Assembly: GCA_015055975.1 (NCBI GenBank)
Contig: SVHF01000010.1
Span: 1-51,680, forward strand
Length of the DNA stretch: 51,680 nucleotides
Direction of reading: 5' to 3'
Origin: Clostridiales bacterium
Lineage (GTDB): Bacteria; Bacillota; Clostridia; Christensenellales; UBA3700
Shown here: positions 16,102-25,500 of the stretch, piece after piece
How positions within the stretch are numbered: position 1 is the first letter of the stretch
Layout of the letters: each line of letters begins with the position of its first letter
The notes under the pieces: generated by a model
Database searches by the model: none
What the model saw: only the letters and a program-made list of their open reading frames with translations
Told to the model about the DNA's origin: nothing
Translations under genes and position numbers: made by a program

Positions 16102-16106
16102 AACAA

Positions 16107-17261
16107 TTAGTCTTTTATTATCTGCATGTAATTTTCGTATTCGTAATTTAATGATTTAAATAAATTAGAAGCTTTCTTATCTAAAGTTGAATCGACATGT
16201 TTATCTTTTTCAAGTTTTGCAAGTTCAGATGGCTTTGTAACTAAATCTGTTTCTATGATTTTTAATAAATCTTTTTTGCTTTCACGAACTGCTAAAATAT
16301 TTAAATAATCAGGGAAGTGATTGAACATATCTTCAAACTTTAAAGTGTTATCTAATAGAGCATTTATAAGCGCTCTAGATAATGTGCTTTCAGAATATCT
16401 TTTTGTTTTAACTTGTTCCATAAACTCGTCAAACGAGTTTGCTTTTTCCAAAAAGTTTATGAACCTATTATTTAAGCCTTCTTGCATACCAAAGATTTTC
16501 TCAAGGTTATCTTTCTTTGAAAACTCATATTTTATAATTGAGAATAACTTGTCTTTGCAATCTTTAACGCCTAGCAATTCTTCGCTTACAAATGGAGGCA
16601 CTTTTGAATCAACGCTCTTGCCTTCAAATAGTGCTTTTCTAATTTGTGTTGCAGATGGGTTTTCATCATCTAAAGAATCGTTATATGCGCCTTCGCGTTT
16701 TATTGTATAAGGCTCAATTGCCATGTATTTTATAGCCTTTATGTATTCAAGACCTAAAATGTTATTTGAGCCATCTAAAACTTCAGCTATAGATTTATCT
16801 ATGCCATGAATATCTAGATATTTTTCAAGGGCAACCTTTAAAGATCTTGCATAGTTATTGCCATCTTGTATGGTTTCATGAAGGTAAGATTGGAATTCTT
16901 CGCTCTCCATAATTTCAGCAATTTTTTGTAACACATATTCGCTGCCACATTCGCTTCCAAATGAAATATATTTTTCGCAATCAAAGTAATCAATTACTTT
17001 GGCAGCGCCATCAGCAAATATTTGAGCAGAGCCTAAAACGAATTCTACAGGAAGCTCTACAACTAAGTCAGCGCCAGCCTCTATTGCCCATCTTGCACGA
17101 GTGTATTTGTCTGCGATTGCAACTTCTCCACGTTGCACAAAATCTCCGCTCATAACGCAAACTATAGCGTCACAAGACAAATCTTTTTTGGTTAGTCTTA
17201 TATGTTTTATATGCCCATTATGTAGAGGGTTATATTCAGCAACTATAAATCCAATTCGCAT
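16107..17261 (-). CDS. tmcAL: tRNA(Met) cytidine acetate ligase (TmcAL/YlbM family)
   Basis: 384 residues. The N-terminal nucleotidyltransferase fold has EYNPLHNGHIKHI (H-x-G-H, residues 9-21), MSGDFVQRGEVAIADKYTRA (about 38-57) and GADLVVELP, all typical of the family. The enzyme activates acetate with ATP and acetylates C34 of elongator tRNA-Met (ac4C34) to secure AUG reading. SD AAAGGA precedes the ATG. It is divergent from pta-ackA, which interconvert acetyl-CoA, acetyl phosphate and acetate; this pairing recurs in Firmicutes and is suggestive because acetate is the co-substrate. Confidence 0.92.
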   Translation of the reverse strand: MRIGFIVAEYNPLHNGHIKHIRLTKKDLSCDAIVCVMSGDFVQRGEVAIADKYTRARWAIEAGADLVVELPVEFVLGSAQIFADGAAKVIDYFDCEKYISFGSECGSEYVLQKIAEIMESEEFQSYLHETIQDGNNYARSLKVALEKYLDIHGIDKSIAEVLDGSNNILGLEYIKAIKYMAIEPYTIKREGAYNDSLDDENPSATQIRKALFEGKSVDSKVPPFVSEELLGVKDCKDKLFSIIKYEFSKKDNLEKIFGMQEGLNNRFINFLEKANSFDEFMEQVKTKRYSESTLSRALINALLDNTLKFEDMFNHFPDYLNILAVRESKKDLLKIIETDLVTKPSELAKLEKDKHVDSTLDKKASNLFKSLNYEYENYMQIIKD

Positions 17262-17282
17262 ACAATTTTTCCTTTAATTTTC

Positions 17283-17312
17283 TTTACATATAATTATTCG
17301 TGCGTTTATAAT
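17283..17312 (+). promoter_or_regulatory. Promoter of pta-ackA
   Basis: -35 TTTACA (17283-17288), 18-bp spacer, -10 TATAAT (17307-17312); start near 17320. This gives a leader of about 40 nt with SD GGAGG at 17353-17357. Confidence 0.7.
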
Positions 17313-17362
17313 AGCATTATAAAAGAAAATATTTAAAAAATAAAGTCATTTTGGAGGCTCAC

Positions 17363-18373
17363 ATGAGTAAGATAGTAGATAGCATTATCAATAAAGCTAA
17401 AACATTGAACAAAACAATCGTACTTTGCGAAGGTGAAGACAAAAGAGTAATCGAAGCTGCTGCTGAAATTACAAAGCAAGGAATTGCAAAAATCGTTCTA
17501 ATTGGTAACGAAGCAGAATGCAAGGCAGTTGCTCCTGATGTTGATTTAACAGGTGTTACAATTGTTGATCCAGAAACAAGTGAAAAGACAGCTTTATACG
17601 CAAACATTTTATATGAAGCAAGAAAAGCAAAGGGTATGACAGAAGAACAAGCTGCAATCCAAGCTAAAGATAGAACAATGTTTGGTGCATTAATGCTAAA
17701 GAACGGAGATGTAGATGGTTATGTATCTGGTGCATGCCACTCAACAGCAAACACTCTTCGTCCAGGTTTACAAGTAATCAAGACAGCTCCTGGTATTAAG
17801 ACAGTATCAAGCTGCTTCATTTTAATTGCTGATGAAAAGCTTCCTCATCCATATAATCCAGATGGCGCTGCAGTATTTGCAGATTGCGCTATCAACATTG
17901 AGCCAGATGCTCAACAAATCGCAGATATTGCTATTGCTTCAGCTGCAACAGCAAAATCAATCGTAAATCTTGATCCAAAGGTTGCTATGTTATCATTCTC
18001 TACAAAGGGTTCTGGTAACGATGATAAATACTTCAAGTCAGTTCCAAAGATGCAAGAAGCTTTAGAGATTGCTAAGACTGCTGCTCCAGATTTGAAGATT
18101 GATGGTGAATTCCAATTCGACGCTGCAGTTTCTGAAACAGTTGCAGCACTTAAGGCTCCAGGTTCAACAGTTGCTGGACATGCAAACGTATTTGTATTCC
18201 CAAATATCAACGCTGGTAACATTGGTTATAAGATCGCTCAACGTTTTGGTGGATATATGGCTATCGGCCCAGTTTGCCAAGGTTTCGCAAAGCCTCTAAA
18301 CGATTTATCTAGAGGATGTGTAGTAGAAGATATTGTTATCTTGGTTGCTGTAACAGCTTGCCAAGCAGAATAA
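17363..18373 (+). CDS. pta: Phosphate acetyltransferase
   Basis: 336 residues, the short clostridial form without N-terminal regulatory domains. It converts acetyl-CoA and phosphate to acetyl phosphate and CoA. Seen: LCEGEDKRVIEAA (about 22-34), DGYVSGACHSTANTLRPGLQVI (about 117-138), MLSFSTKGSGND, DGEFQFDAAV and the C-terminal PVCQGFAKPLNDLSRGC. The frame is open from a TTG at 17351, but GGAGG at 17353-17357 points to the ATG at 17363. ackA follows after 16 nt, forming the acetate and ATP-yielding end of fermentation. Confidence 0.96.
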   Translation: MSKIVDSIINKAKTLNKTIVLCEGEDKRVIEAAAEITKQGIAKIVLIGNEAECKAVAPDVDLTGVTIVDPETSEKTALYANILYEARKAKGMTEEQAAIQAKDRTMFGALMLKNGDVDGYVSGACHSTANTLRPGLQVIKTAPGIKTVSSCFILIADEKLPHPYNPDGAAVFADCAINIEPDAQQIADIAIASAATAKSIVNLDPKVAMLSFSTKGSGNDDKYFKSVPKMQEALEIAKTAAPDLKIDGEFQFDAAVSETVAALKAPGSTVAGHANVFVFPNINAGNIGYKIAQRFGGYMAIGPVCQGFAKPLNDLSRGCVVEDIVILVAVTACQAE

Positions 18374-18389
18374 GATAAAGGGGATTTAT

Positions 18390-19592
18390 ATGAAAATATT
18401 AGTTATTAACGCAGGTAGTTCATCACTTAAATATCAATTAATCGATATGACAACAGAAAGTGCTCTATGCACAGGTGGTATCGAAAGAATTGGTATCAAC
18501 GGAACAAAAGTTACACATAAAGCAAATGGAGAAAAGTTCGTTTTCGAAAAGCCACTTGCAAATCATACAGAAGCATTTAACGAAGTTATGGATGCATTAA
18601 CAGATGCAAAGATGGGTGTTATTAAATCTATCGATGAAATCGCAGCTATCGGTCATAGATACGTAAATGCAGGCGAAGCAATTATGACTCCAACACTAAT
18701 TACAGACGATGTAATTGCTATCTTAAAGGAAAACATTCCTTTCGCTCCATTACATGACCCAGCACACATTGCTTGTATTGAAGCTTGTAGAGCAATTTTA
18801 CCAAATGTTCCAAACGTTATGGTTCCAGATACAGCATTCCATGCAACAATGCCAAAGAAAGCTGGTTTATATGCTATTAAATATGAAGATTATGAAGCAT
18901 ATCACGTAAGAAGATATGGTGCACACGGAACAAGCCATAACTTTGTATCTCAAGAAGCTATCAAATATTTAACATCTAAAGGCTATCCAGCAAGAAAGAT
19001 TGTTACATGCCACCTTGGTAATGGTTCATCAATCTCAGCAGTATTAGATGGAAAGTGCATAGACACATCTATGGGTATGACACCACTTGCAGGTATCCCA
19101 ATGGGAACACGTAGCGGAGATATTGACGTTGCCGCAGCTGAAATGTTAGCAGATAGAAAGGGTATGACATTCAAAGAAACTGTTACATATCTAAACAAAG
19201 AATGCGGATATCTAGGAGTATCTGGAGTATCTTCAGATTCAAGAGATTTATATGAAGCAAAAGGAAAAGGAAATGAAAGAGCAGCTTTAGCTTTAGAGAT
19301 GTTCGTTTACGATACACAAAAATATATCGGTTCATATGCAGCAGCAATGAATGGTCTAGATTGCGTAGTATTTACAGGTGGTATTGGTGAAAACGCATTC
19401 GAATCTAGAGAATCAATCATGGAGAATATGGAATTCTTAGGAATCGAGCTTGATCACGATAAAAACTGGGGCTCTAGAGGTCAATTCGTAGATATCGCAA
19501 AAGATAGTTCAAAAGTTAGAATTTTGGTTATTCCAACTAACGAAGAACTTGTAATTGCAAGACAAACAAAAGAAATCGTAGAAAACAAATAA
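18390..19592 (+). CDS. ackA: Acetate kinase
   Basis: 400 residues, full length. It makes ATP and acetate from acetyl phosphate and ADP. Seen: INAGSSSLKYQ (residues 5-15), FHATMPKKAGLYAIK, RRYGAHGTSH (about 177-186), HLGNGSSI, DTSMGMTPLAGIPMGTRSGDID (about 228-249) and FTGGIGENA near the C-terminus. Catalytic Arg and His residues sit in these motifs. SD AAGGGGA is upstream. Together with pta it indicates substrate-level phosphorylation through acetate. Confidence 0.97.
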   Translation: MKILVINAGSSSLKYQLIDMTTESALCTGGIERIGINGTKVTHKANGEKFVFEKPLANHTEAFNEVMDALTDAKMGVIKSIDEIAAIGHRYVNAGEAIMTPTLITDDVIAILKENIPFAPLHDPAHIACIEACRAILPNVPNVMVPDTAFHATMPKKAGLYAIKYEDYEAYHVRRYGAHGTSHNFVSQEAIKYLTSKGYPARKIVTCHLGNGSSISAVLDGKCIDTSMGMTPLAGIPMGTRSGDIDVAAAEMLADRKGMTFKETVTYLNKECGYLGVSGVSSDSRDLYEAKGKGNERAALALEMFVYDTQKYIGSYAAAMNGLDCVVFTGGIGENAFESRESIMENMEFLGIELDHDKNWGSRGQFVDIAKDSSKVRILVIPTNEELVIARQTKEIVENK

Positions 19593-19609
19593 ATTCTTTA
19601 TTTTTTTGT

Positions 19610-19639
19610 TTGACATAAATTTAATAAATAATATATAAT
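19610..19639 (+). promoter_or_regulatory. Promoter of rpmF
   Basis: Perfect -35 TTGACA (19610-19615), 18-bp spacer, perfect -10 TATAAT (19634-19639); predicted start near 19646. Confidence 0.82.
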
Positions 19640-19682
19640 TCAATGGCGTTAAACCGAGAATTATCGATGGAGGTGACTTTAA

Positions 19683-19874
19683 ATGGCAGTACCTAAGAGA
19701 AAAGTATCAAAACAAAGAAAGCACACAAGAGCAGCTAACTGGAAGTTAACAAAGCCAGCTCTAGTTGAGTGTCCACATTGTCACGAACTAAAGAAGAATC
19801 ATGAAGTATGCCCAAATTGTGGTTACTATGATGGAGTTCAAGTAGTTGAACAAAAGCAAAAGAAAGCTAACTAA
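19683..19874 (+). CDS. rpmF: Ribosomal protein L32
   Basis: 63 residues, starting MAVPKRKVSKQRKHTRAA, as in bL32. The Zn-ribbon is intact: CPHC (about 31-34) and CPNC (about 44-47), so this is the zinc-binding form. Strong SD GGAGGTGA. It has its own promoter and terminator, so it is monocistronic. The DUF177/YceD gene that usually sits directly upstream in Firmicutes is absent: ackA ends 90 nt before. Confidence 0.97.
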   Translation: MAVPKRKVSKQRKHTRAANWKLTKPALVECPHCHELKKNHEVCPNCGYYDGVQVVEQKQKKAN

Positions 19875-19897
19875 TTAAGTTTAAGACAACAACCGGT

Positions 19898-19929
19898 ATG
19901 CTTCTCAATTTGAGAAGCATATTTTTTTT
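19898..19929 (+). terminator. Terminator of rpmF
   Basis: 10-bp perfect stem (19898-19907 with 19911-19920), 3-nt loop, then a run of eight T at 19922-19929. Confidence 0.92.
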
Positions 19930-19969
19930 GCGATTTTTCAAATCAATATATTATTTATAATATATTTTG

Positions 19970-19978
19970 TGATATAAT
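19970..19978 (+). promoter_or_regulatory. Extended -10 promoter of plsX
   Basis: TGATATAAT (19970-19978) is an extended -10 (TGnTATAAT). The -35 region is AT-rich without a good TTGACA match. The leader is about 22 nt with SD AAGAGGTG before the ATG at 20008. Confidence 0.5.
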
Positions 19979-20007
19979 ATTTTTATAGTGAATTAAGAGG
20001 TGCAAAA

Positions 20008-21003
20008 ATGAAAATCCTAGTAGATTGTTTTGGTGGAGATAATTGTCCAAAAGCAGCAGTTGAAGGTGCCGTACTAGCAATAAACGAAAAGAAAGATTTA
20101 TTTGTTTCTTTAGTTGGCGATAAAGCAACTATTGAAGGACTTTTAGCTCAATTATCTTACAATAAAGATCAATTAGAAATTATAGATGCAAAAGATGTAA
20201 TAACTAATGATGATAATCCAATTATGGCAATTCGTCGTAAAAAAGATTCATCAATGGTTGTTGCTTTAAATAAATTACATGAAGGAGACTATGATGGTCT
20301 TGTTTCAACAGGAAACACAGGAGCTTTATTAACTGGAGCTACATTAATTGTAAGACTTGTAGATGGAGTTCAAAGAGCTTCACTTGTTCCAATCATCCCA
20401 ACAGTAATTGAAGGTAAATATACAATTGTTTGTGATGTAGGTGCAAATGTAGATTGTAAGCCAAGTATGTTAAAAGAATTCGCAATTATGGGCGATGTAT
20501 ATATGAGAAGTGCATTTGGAGTAGAAAATCCAAAGATTGGACTTCTATCTAATGGTGCTGAAGAAGAAAAAGGAAATGCCTTAACTAAAGAAGCTCATGA
20601 GCTTTTAAAACAATCAGGTCTTAACTTTATTGGAAATATTGAAGCAACAGATATGGTATCTGGTATTGCTGATGTTATTGTTTGTGATGGTTTTGATGGA
20701 AATATCGCAATTAAGGCCGTTGAGGGCATGGCAAAGAACTTTATGACACTTATTAAGGCTGGTGTTAAAAAAGGTGGCCTAAAGGCCAAAATCGGCGCTT
20801 TGTTATTAAAAGACACTCTTCGTGGTGTTAAGAAAAAGATGAGTACAGATGAAGTTGGTGGAGCAGCTCTTCTTGGAATTCAAAAAGTAGTTGTTAAAAC
20901 TCACGGCTCTAGTACAGAAATTCCATTTAAAGTTGCAATTTTACAAGCAGCTAAATTAGCAAATGATGATGTGTGCGGAATTATCGCAAAGGGAATGAAA
21001 TAA
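20008..21003 (+). CDS. plsX: Phosphate acyltransferase PlsX
   Basis: 331 residues. It converts acyl-ACP and phosphate to acyl phosphate for PlsY, the first step of phospholipid synthesis in Firmicutes. Seen: VDCFGGDNCPKAAVEGA at the N-terminus, VSTGNTGALLTGA (about 92-104), CDVGANVDCKP, LLSNGAEEEKGN and VCDGFDGNIAIKAVEG. The start follows SD AAGAGGTG. rnc starts on the last base of the stop codon (TAATG). An acpP gene commonly found between plsX and rnc is missing here. Confidence 0.96.
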   Translation: MKILVDCFGGDNCPKAAVEGAVLAINEKKDLFVSLVGDKATIEGLLAQLSYNKDQLEIIDAKDVITNDDNPIMAIRRKKDSSMVVALNKLHEGDYDGLVSTGNTGALLTGATLIVRLVDGVQRASLVPIIPTVIEGKYTIVCDVGANVDCKPSMLKEFAIMGDVYMRSAFGVENPKIGLLSNGAEEEKGNALTKEAHELLKQSGLNFIGNIEATDMVSGIADVIVCDGFDGNIAIKAVEGMAKNFMTLIKAGVKKGGLKAKIGALLLKDTLRGVKKKMSTDEVGGAALLGIQKVVVKTHGSSTEIPFKVAILQAAKLANDDVCGIIAKGMK

Positions 21004-21737
21004 TGCAAGTTGTAGACAAAAGAGTTTTCGATGCAGCAAAGATAGTTAAAAGCGTATGCGATTATGAATTTAAAGATATATCTTTACTAGAAAAAGCACT
21101 TACTCACTCTTCATTCGCAAACGATGCAAAATTAAATACGACAAAGCAAGAAAGTTATGAAAGATTAGAATTCTTGGGAGATAGTATCTTAAACCTTGTT
21201 ATTGCTGAAAGATTGGTTCTTATATATAAAGATATGACTGAAGGCAATTTAACAATACTTAGACAAAAATTCACATCTAAAACTCCACTTGCAGAAAAGG
21301 TTAAAGAAACAGGATTAGATAAATGCTTTAGAAGTTTAGTTAAAAATCCTTCTGATGCAATTTTATCTGACTTAATTGAATCAATAGCGGCCGCAATATA
21401 TGCAGATGCTTCTGAAGAAAAAGATTTTGCAGCAGGTTATATTGCAGCAAGACACTTTATAATATCTTTGTTTGAGGCAGATGTTATTCATGAAGAAAAT
21501 AAACTTCAAAAGGATCCAAAATCTCAACTATATGAAAAATATGGTGAATCAAGAATTGCATTTGTTCCAATCAAGAAAGAAGGTAAAGATAATGAGCCTT
21601 TACATTATGTAGAATTGAGAATTGATGGTAAGGCAGTAGAGACGGCAAAAGCTAGTGATTTGAAGTCTGCTGAGCAACTTTGTGCAAAGCATTATTTAGA
21701 AAAACAACATGCACGCATTTATGTGCAAGAAAAATAA
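21003..21737 (+). CDS. rnc: Ribonuclease III
   Basis: 244 residues from the ATG at 21003 (SD AAAGGGA; an upstream in-frame GTG inside plsX is rejected). It is a dsRNA endonuclease for rRNA and mRNA processing. The RNase III signature ERLEFLGDSIL is at about residues 50-60; a second acidic cluster (DLIESIAAAIYAD) supplies the other metal ligands. The C-terminal dsRBD begins at DPKSQLYEKYG and ends with the AEQLCAKHYL helix. The first base of the start overlaps the plsX stop. Confidence 0.95.
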   Translation: MQVVDKRVFDAAKIVKSVCDYEFKDISLLEKALTHSSFANDAKLNTTKQESYERLEFLGDSILNLVIAERLVLIYKDMTEGNLTILRQKFTSKTPLAEKVKETGLDKCFRSLVKNPSDAILSDLIESIAAAIYADASEEKDFAAGYIAARHFIISLFEADVIHEENKLQKDPKSQLYEKYGESRIAFVPIKKEGKDNEPLHYVELRIDGKAVETAKASDLKSAEQLCAKHYLEKQHARIYVQEK

Positions 21738-21740
21738 TAT

Positions 21741-21775
21741 TTGAAAACATTATCTATACTATGATAGTATAGTAT
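21741..21775 (+). promoter_or_regulatory. Possible promoter with embedded palindrome upstream of the LRR gene
   Basis: TTGAAA (21741-21746) is followed after about 18 bp by TAGTAT. The region between contains the inverted repeat TATACTA-TGA-TAGTATA. It could be a promoter, an operator or a small hairpin. Low certainty. Confidence 0.35.
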
Positions 21776-21793
21776 AGGTTGAAAGGAGTTAAT

Positions 21794-22588
21794 GTGGGAT
21801 TATTCGATAAGTTTAAAAAAGAAGATAAGAATCAAACATTAAGAAATAAATATTTAAGACGTTTTTTCTTAATAACTGAGATGGCATCATCTGATGAGGA
21901 CTTGTTTACAGATATTGAAAACACTCGTTCTAGATTTGAACACGCTCCTGAATTAAATAGTAAATTAGCAAAAGAAATAGATGAGCAAATTTATGCGCTA
22001 ATTGATTCTCTTTACAAAACCATGGATACTGTAAAGAGTGAAGCAAGATCGCAAGCTGCTCATAAAACTCTATTTAAGATAGATAATCTATTACAAGAAA
22101 GAAAAGTATTATCTAAAGATTTTGAAGTATCTCCAAAGTCAGATTTTGTAATCGAAAATGGAGTATTAACTTCATATATTGGAAATGGTGGAGATGTAGT
22201 TGTTCCACCAGATGTTGAAGTTATTGGAGAAAAAGCTTTCTATAACAATACAGCCATTCGTTCAATTGTTCTTCAAGAGGGCGTAAAGGTTATTAAAGAT
22301 GAAGCTTTTTATTTATGCAAAGCTTTAACATATGTAAAACTTCCATCAACATTAGCAAGAATTGGACAAAGCGCATTTTATTCATGTAAGGCTTTATCAA
22401 CTGTAGATATGAAAAATGGTCTAACAACAATAGATTATTATGCATTTGGAAGATGTTCTGCATTAAAGCAAATTAATTTGCCAATTACTATAAAAGATAT
22501 AAAAGATAAGGCATTTACAGATACAGATGAATTGCCAAGATCTATAAAGAAGAAAATAAAGGATATTAATTCAAAGGCACTAGATTAA
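21794..22588 (+). CDS. Cytoplasmic BspA-like leucine-rich-repeat protein
   Basis: 264 residues from a GTG at 21794 (SD AAAGGAG, 5-nt spacing; a TTG at 21779 overlaps the SD and is rejected). The N-terminal helical region (about 1-115) is followed by four to five BspA/LRR_5-type repeats (about 125-255), each with a VxxIGEKAFYNN- or ALTYVKLPSTL-like unit. No signal peptide or lipobox, unlike most BspA-like surface proteins, so it is probably intracellular. It sits between rnc and smc, and its stop overlaps the smc ATG by one base. An imperfect palindrome with possible -35/-10 elements lies just upstream (21741-21775). Function unknown. Confidence 0.75.
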   Translation: MGLFDKFKKEDKNQTLRNKYLRRFFLITEMASSDEDLFTDIENTRSRFEHAPELNSKLAKEIDEQIYALIDSLYKTMDTVKSEARSQAAHKTLFKIDNLLQERKVLSKDFEVSPKSDFVIENGVLTSYIGNGGDVVVPPDVEVIGEKAFYNNTAIRSIVLQEGVKVIKDEAFYLCKALTYVKLPSTLARIGQSAFYSCKALSTVDMKNGLTTIDYYAFGRCSALKQINLPITIKDIKDKAFTDTDELPRSIKKKIKDINSKALD

Positions 22589-25500
22589 TGAAACTAAAGC
22601 GCATTGAAGCATACGGGTTTAAATCATTTGCAGACAAATCATCATTGAATTTCAATGATGGTATTACTGCTATTGTAGGACCAAACGGTTGCGGAAAGAG
22701 TAACGTTGTTGATGCTGTAAGATGGGTTTTAGGTGAAAGAAGTTTAAAGATCCTTCGTGGTAAGAAATCTCAAGACGTAATATTCAATGGTACTGAAAGA
22801 CGTAAGGCTATGTCTTATGCTGAAGTTAACCTATATTTCAATAACGAAGGCCCAGATAGAATATTCAAAACTTTAGAATTTGATGAAGTAGTTGTTTCTC
22901 GTAAGATGTATAGAAGCGGAAATAGCGAATATTATATAAATGGCACACAAGCAAAACTTTCAGATATTGCAGCAATTGTAAGAGAAACTGGTTTAGGCAG
23001 AGAAGGTTATTCAATTGTTGGACAAAACCAAATTGCAAAAATCGTAAATGCAAAGCCAGAAGATAGACGTGCCATCTTTGAAGATGCTGCAGGCGTTTTA
23101 GGAAGCAAAAATGCAAGAAAGGTTGCTATGAAGAATCTTGAAGATTATGAGATTAATAAGCAACAATTAGAGACATTACTTGCAGAAATCGAAAGAAATG
23201 TAAACACTTTAGAAAAGAAAGCAGAAGCTGCTAAAAAGTGGTTAGAAATTACTGAAGAACTAAAAAAATTAGAAGCGAATTCATATATATTCCAAAAAGA
23301 AAACCAAGCTGCTCAAGAATCAAGATTAAAAGGCTTAATTGATGGTCTCGAAGAAGAAATCAAAAAGCTTGATGAAGATTTCGAAGCAAAGAGCGTTGAG
23401 TTTGAAAAATTAATGCAAGAACAAACTGACGTAGATGATCAATTAAATGAGATTCAAAAAGAGCAAACAGAACTTGCCGTAAAGCAAGAAAATATCTTAG
23501 GTAGAGGAAATACTTATTCTGCAAGAAAAGAAGGCTTGTTAACAACAAAACAAGACTATTCAGATAGATTAACAAAATTAGAAGAGCATTTAGATGAATT
23601 AAATGCAAAATATCGTGAAACATTTGCTAAAAAGCAAATGGCAGAAGAAGACAAGGGCGATTTGCAAAAAGATTACAACGAAGCCGTTGAAAGACAAAAC
23701 GAATTAACTCAAGATATTTTAAATAGAGAAACAGCTCTTGAAAATAAAAACTCAGAAATTAATAAGTTCTTAGAATCTATTGGAGACATTAAAGCAAACA
23801 TCGGAAAGATTGAGGCTCAAAAACAAGCTGTTTTAGATAGAATTGGTGAATATAACGAATCTATTGCAGATTTGCAAAATCAAATAAATGATAACGAAGC
23901 AATAAGATCAGGATTTGAAGAAAGCGTTACAAAACTAAAGGCGCAAAAAGATAGATTAGACCAAACAGTAGAAAATTTAAACAATAGATATGCAGAATTA
24001 GAAGAGAGTATCGAAAAAGCAAGAGAAAGAGTTGCTGAATTAAATTCTCAACAAAATTCTTTAATTGCTCAAAGAGATATGTATGAGCAAATCGTAAAAT
24101 CTAGAGAAGGATTAGGCGTTCCTGTTCAAAAATTGATGAGAGCCGCTGATGAAAACCCATCAATAAAATCTAAGATTTTAGGTGTAGTTGCAGATTTAAT
24201 GAAAGTTCCAAAGAATATCCAATATGCAATAGAAGTTGCACTTGGTAATTCTATTCAAAATATTGTTGTAGATAACGAATATGATGCAAGAGATTTAATT
24301 AACTTCCAAAAGCAAAATGGTATTGGAAGAATTACATTCTTACCACTATCTAGTTATAGACCAAGAGAACTTGAACCACAATGTAGAAACATCGTAAATG
24401 AAAAAGGATGTTTAGGTGTTGCGTCAAAGCTTATCCAATATGATTCTAAATACAATAACATTTTCTCTGGACTTTTAGGAAATACCGTTATTTGCGATAA
24501 CGTAGATACGGGTATTGAAATTTCAAGAAAATATTATAACCAAGTAAGAATTGTTACATTAGATGGTGAATTGTTTAATACTACAGGTTCTATGAGTGGT
24601 GGTGCTCAAACAAAGGGCATGGGACTATTAACTCAAGAATCTAGACTTCAAGAAATAAAAGATAAGATTAAGGAAAACGAAAAAGAATTCAACGATATTA
24701 AATTGAAATATAAAGAAGATAAAGACGAATACGAAGATTTAGAAGATCAAATCAAAGAATACGAAAAAGAAGCAGATGAAGTTAATGAAAAATACATTGC
24801 AGAAAATTCAAGATTTGAAGCTATCGTAAACGTAATTATCGATTTAACACAAAGACTTAATACGGATAAAACAAAGAAAGAGCAAGCCGAAAAGCAATAT
24901 GAATTATTTGTTGACGCACTTGCTAAAGTAGATAAAGAAAATCAAGCTATTAAAGATAGCAAGAGCGACATAGATAAAGATGCAAAAGAAGGAAGAGAAG
25001 CCTTCAACAACAAGAAGAAAGAAAAAGAAACTATCGATAGAAAGGTTTCTGAATTAAGCATTAAGTTACAAACAGTATTAGACCAAATCGAAAAGTATTC
25101 TGAAGAACTTGTAAGACTTGATGGCGAAAAGGAAATAACAAAGAAGAATATCGCCGATTGTAAAGGCATCTTGTCAGATAATGAATCTCAATTATCTAGT
25201 GTTGATTCAAAGATTAAGACAACATTTATGTCAGAAGAAGAAAAGAAACGTCTTCGCGATATAGAAATCGTTATCGGCCAATATCAAGATAAGAAGAAAG
25301 TCTTAATCGAAAGAGCAAAGAAAGTTTCTGAAGAAAAGGCAGATATTTCTCAAAAGGTATTAGATGCTACCAATAAAAAGAGCCAAAACGAAAAGAGATT
25401 AGTATCTATTGGCGAAAGAATGATAGCCTTAGAAGCTAGAATTATGGAAGATTATCAACTTGATTATAATTCTGCTTTAGAGCTAAGAGATGAAGCATTT

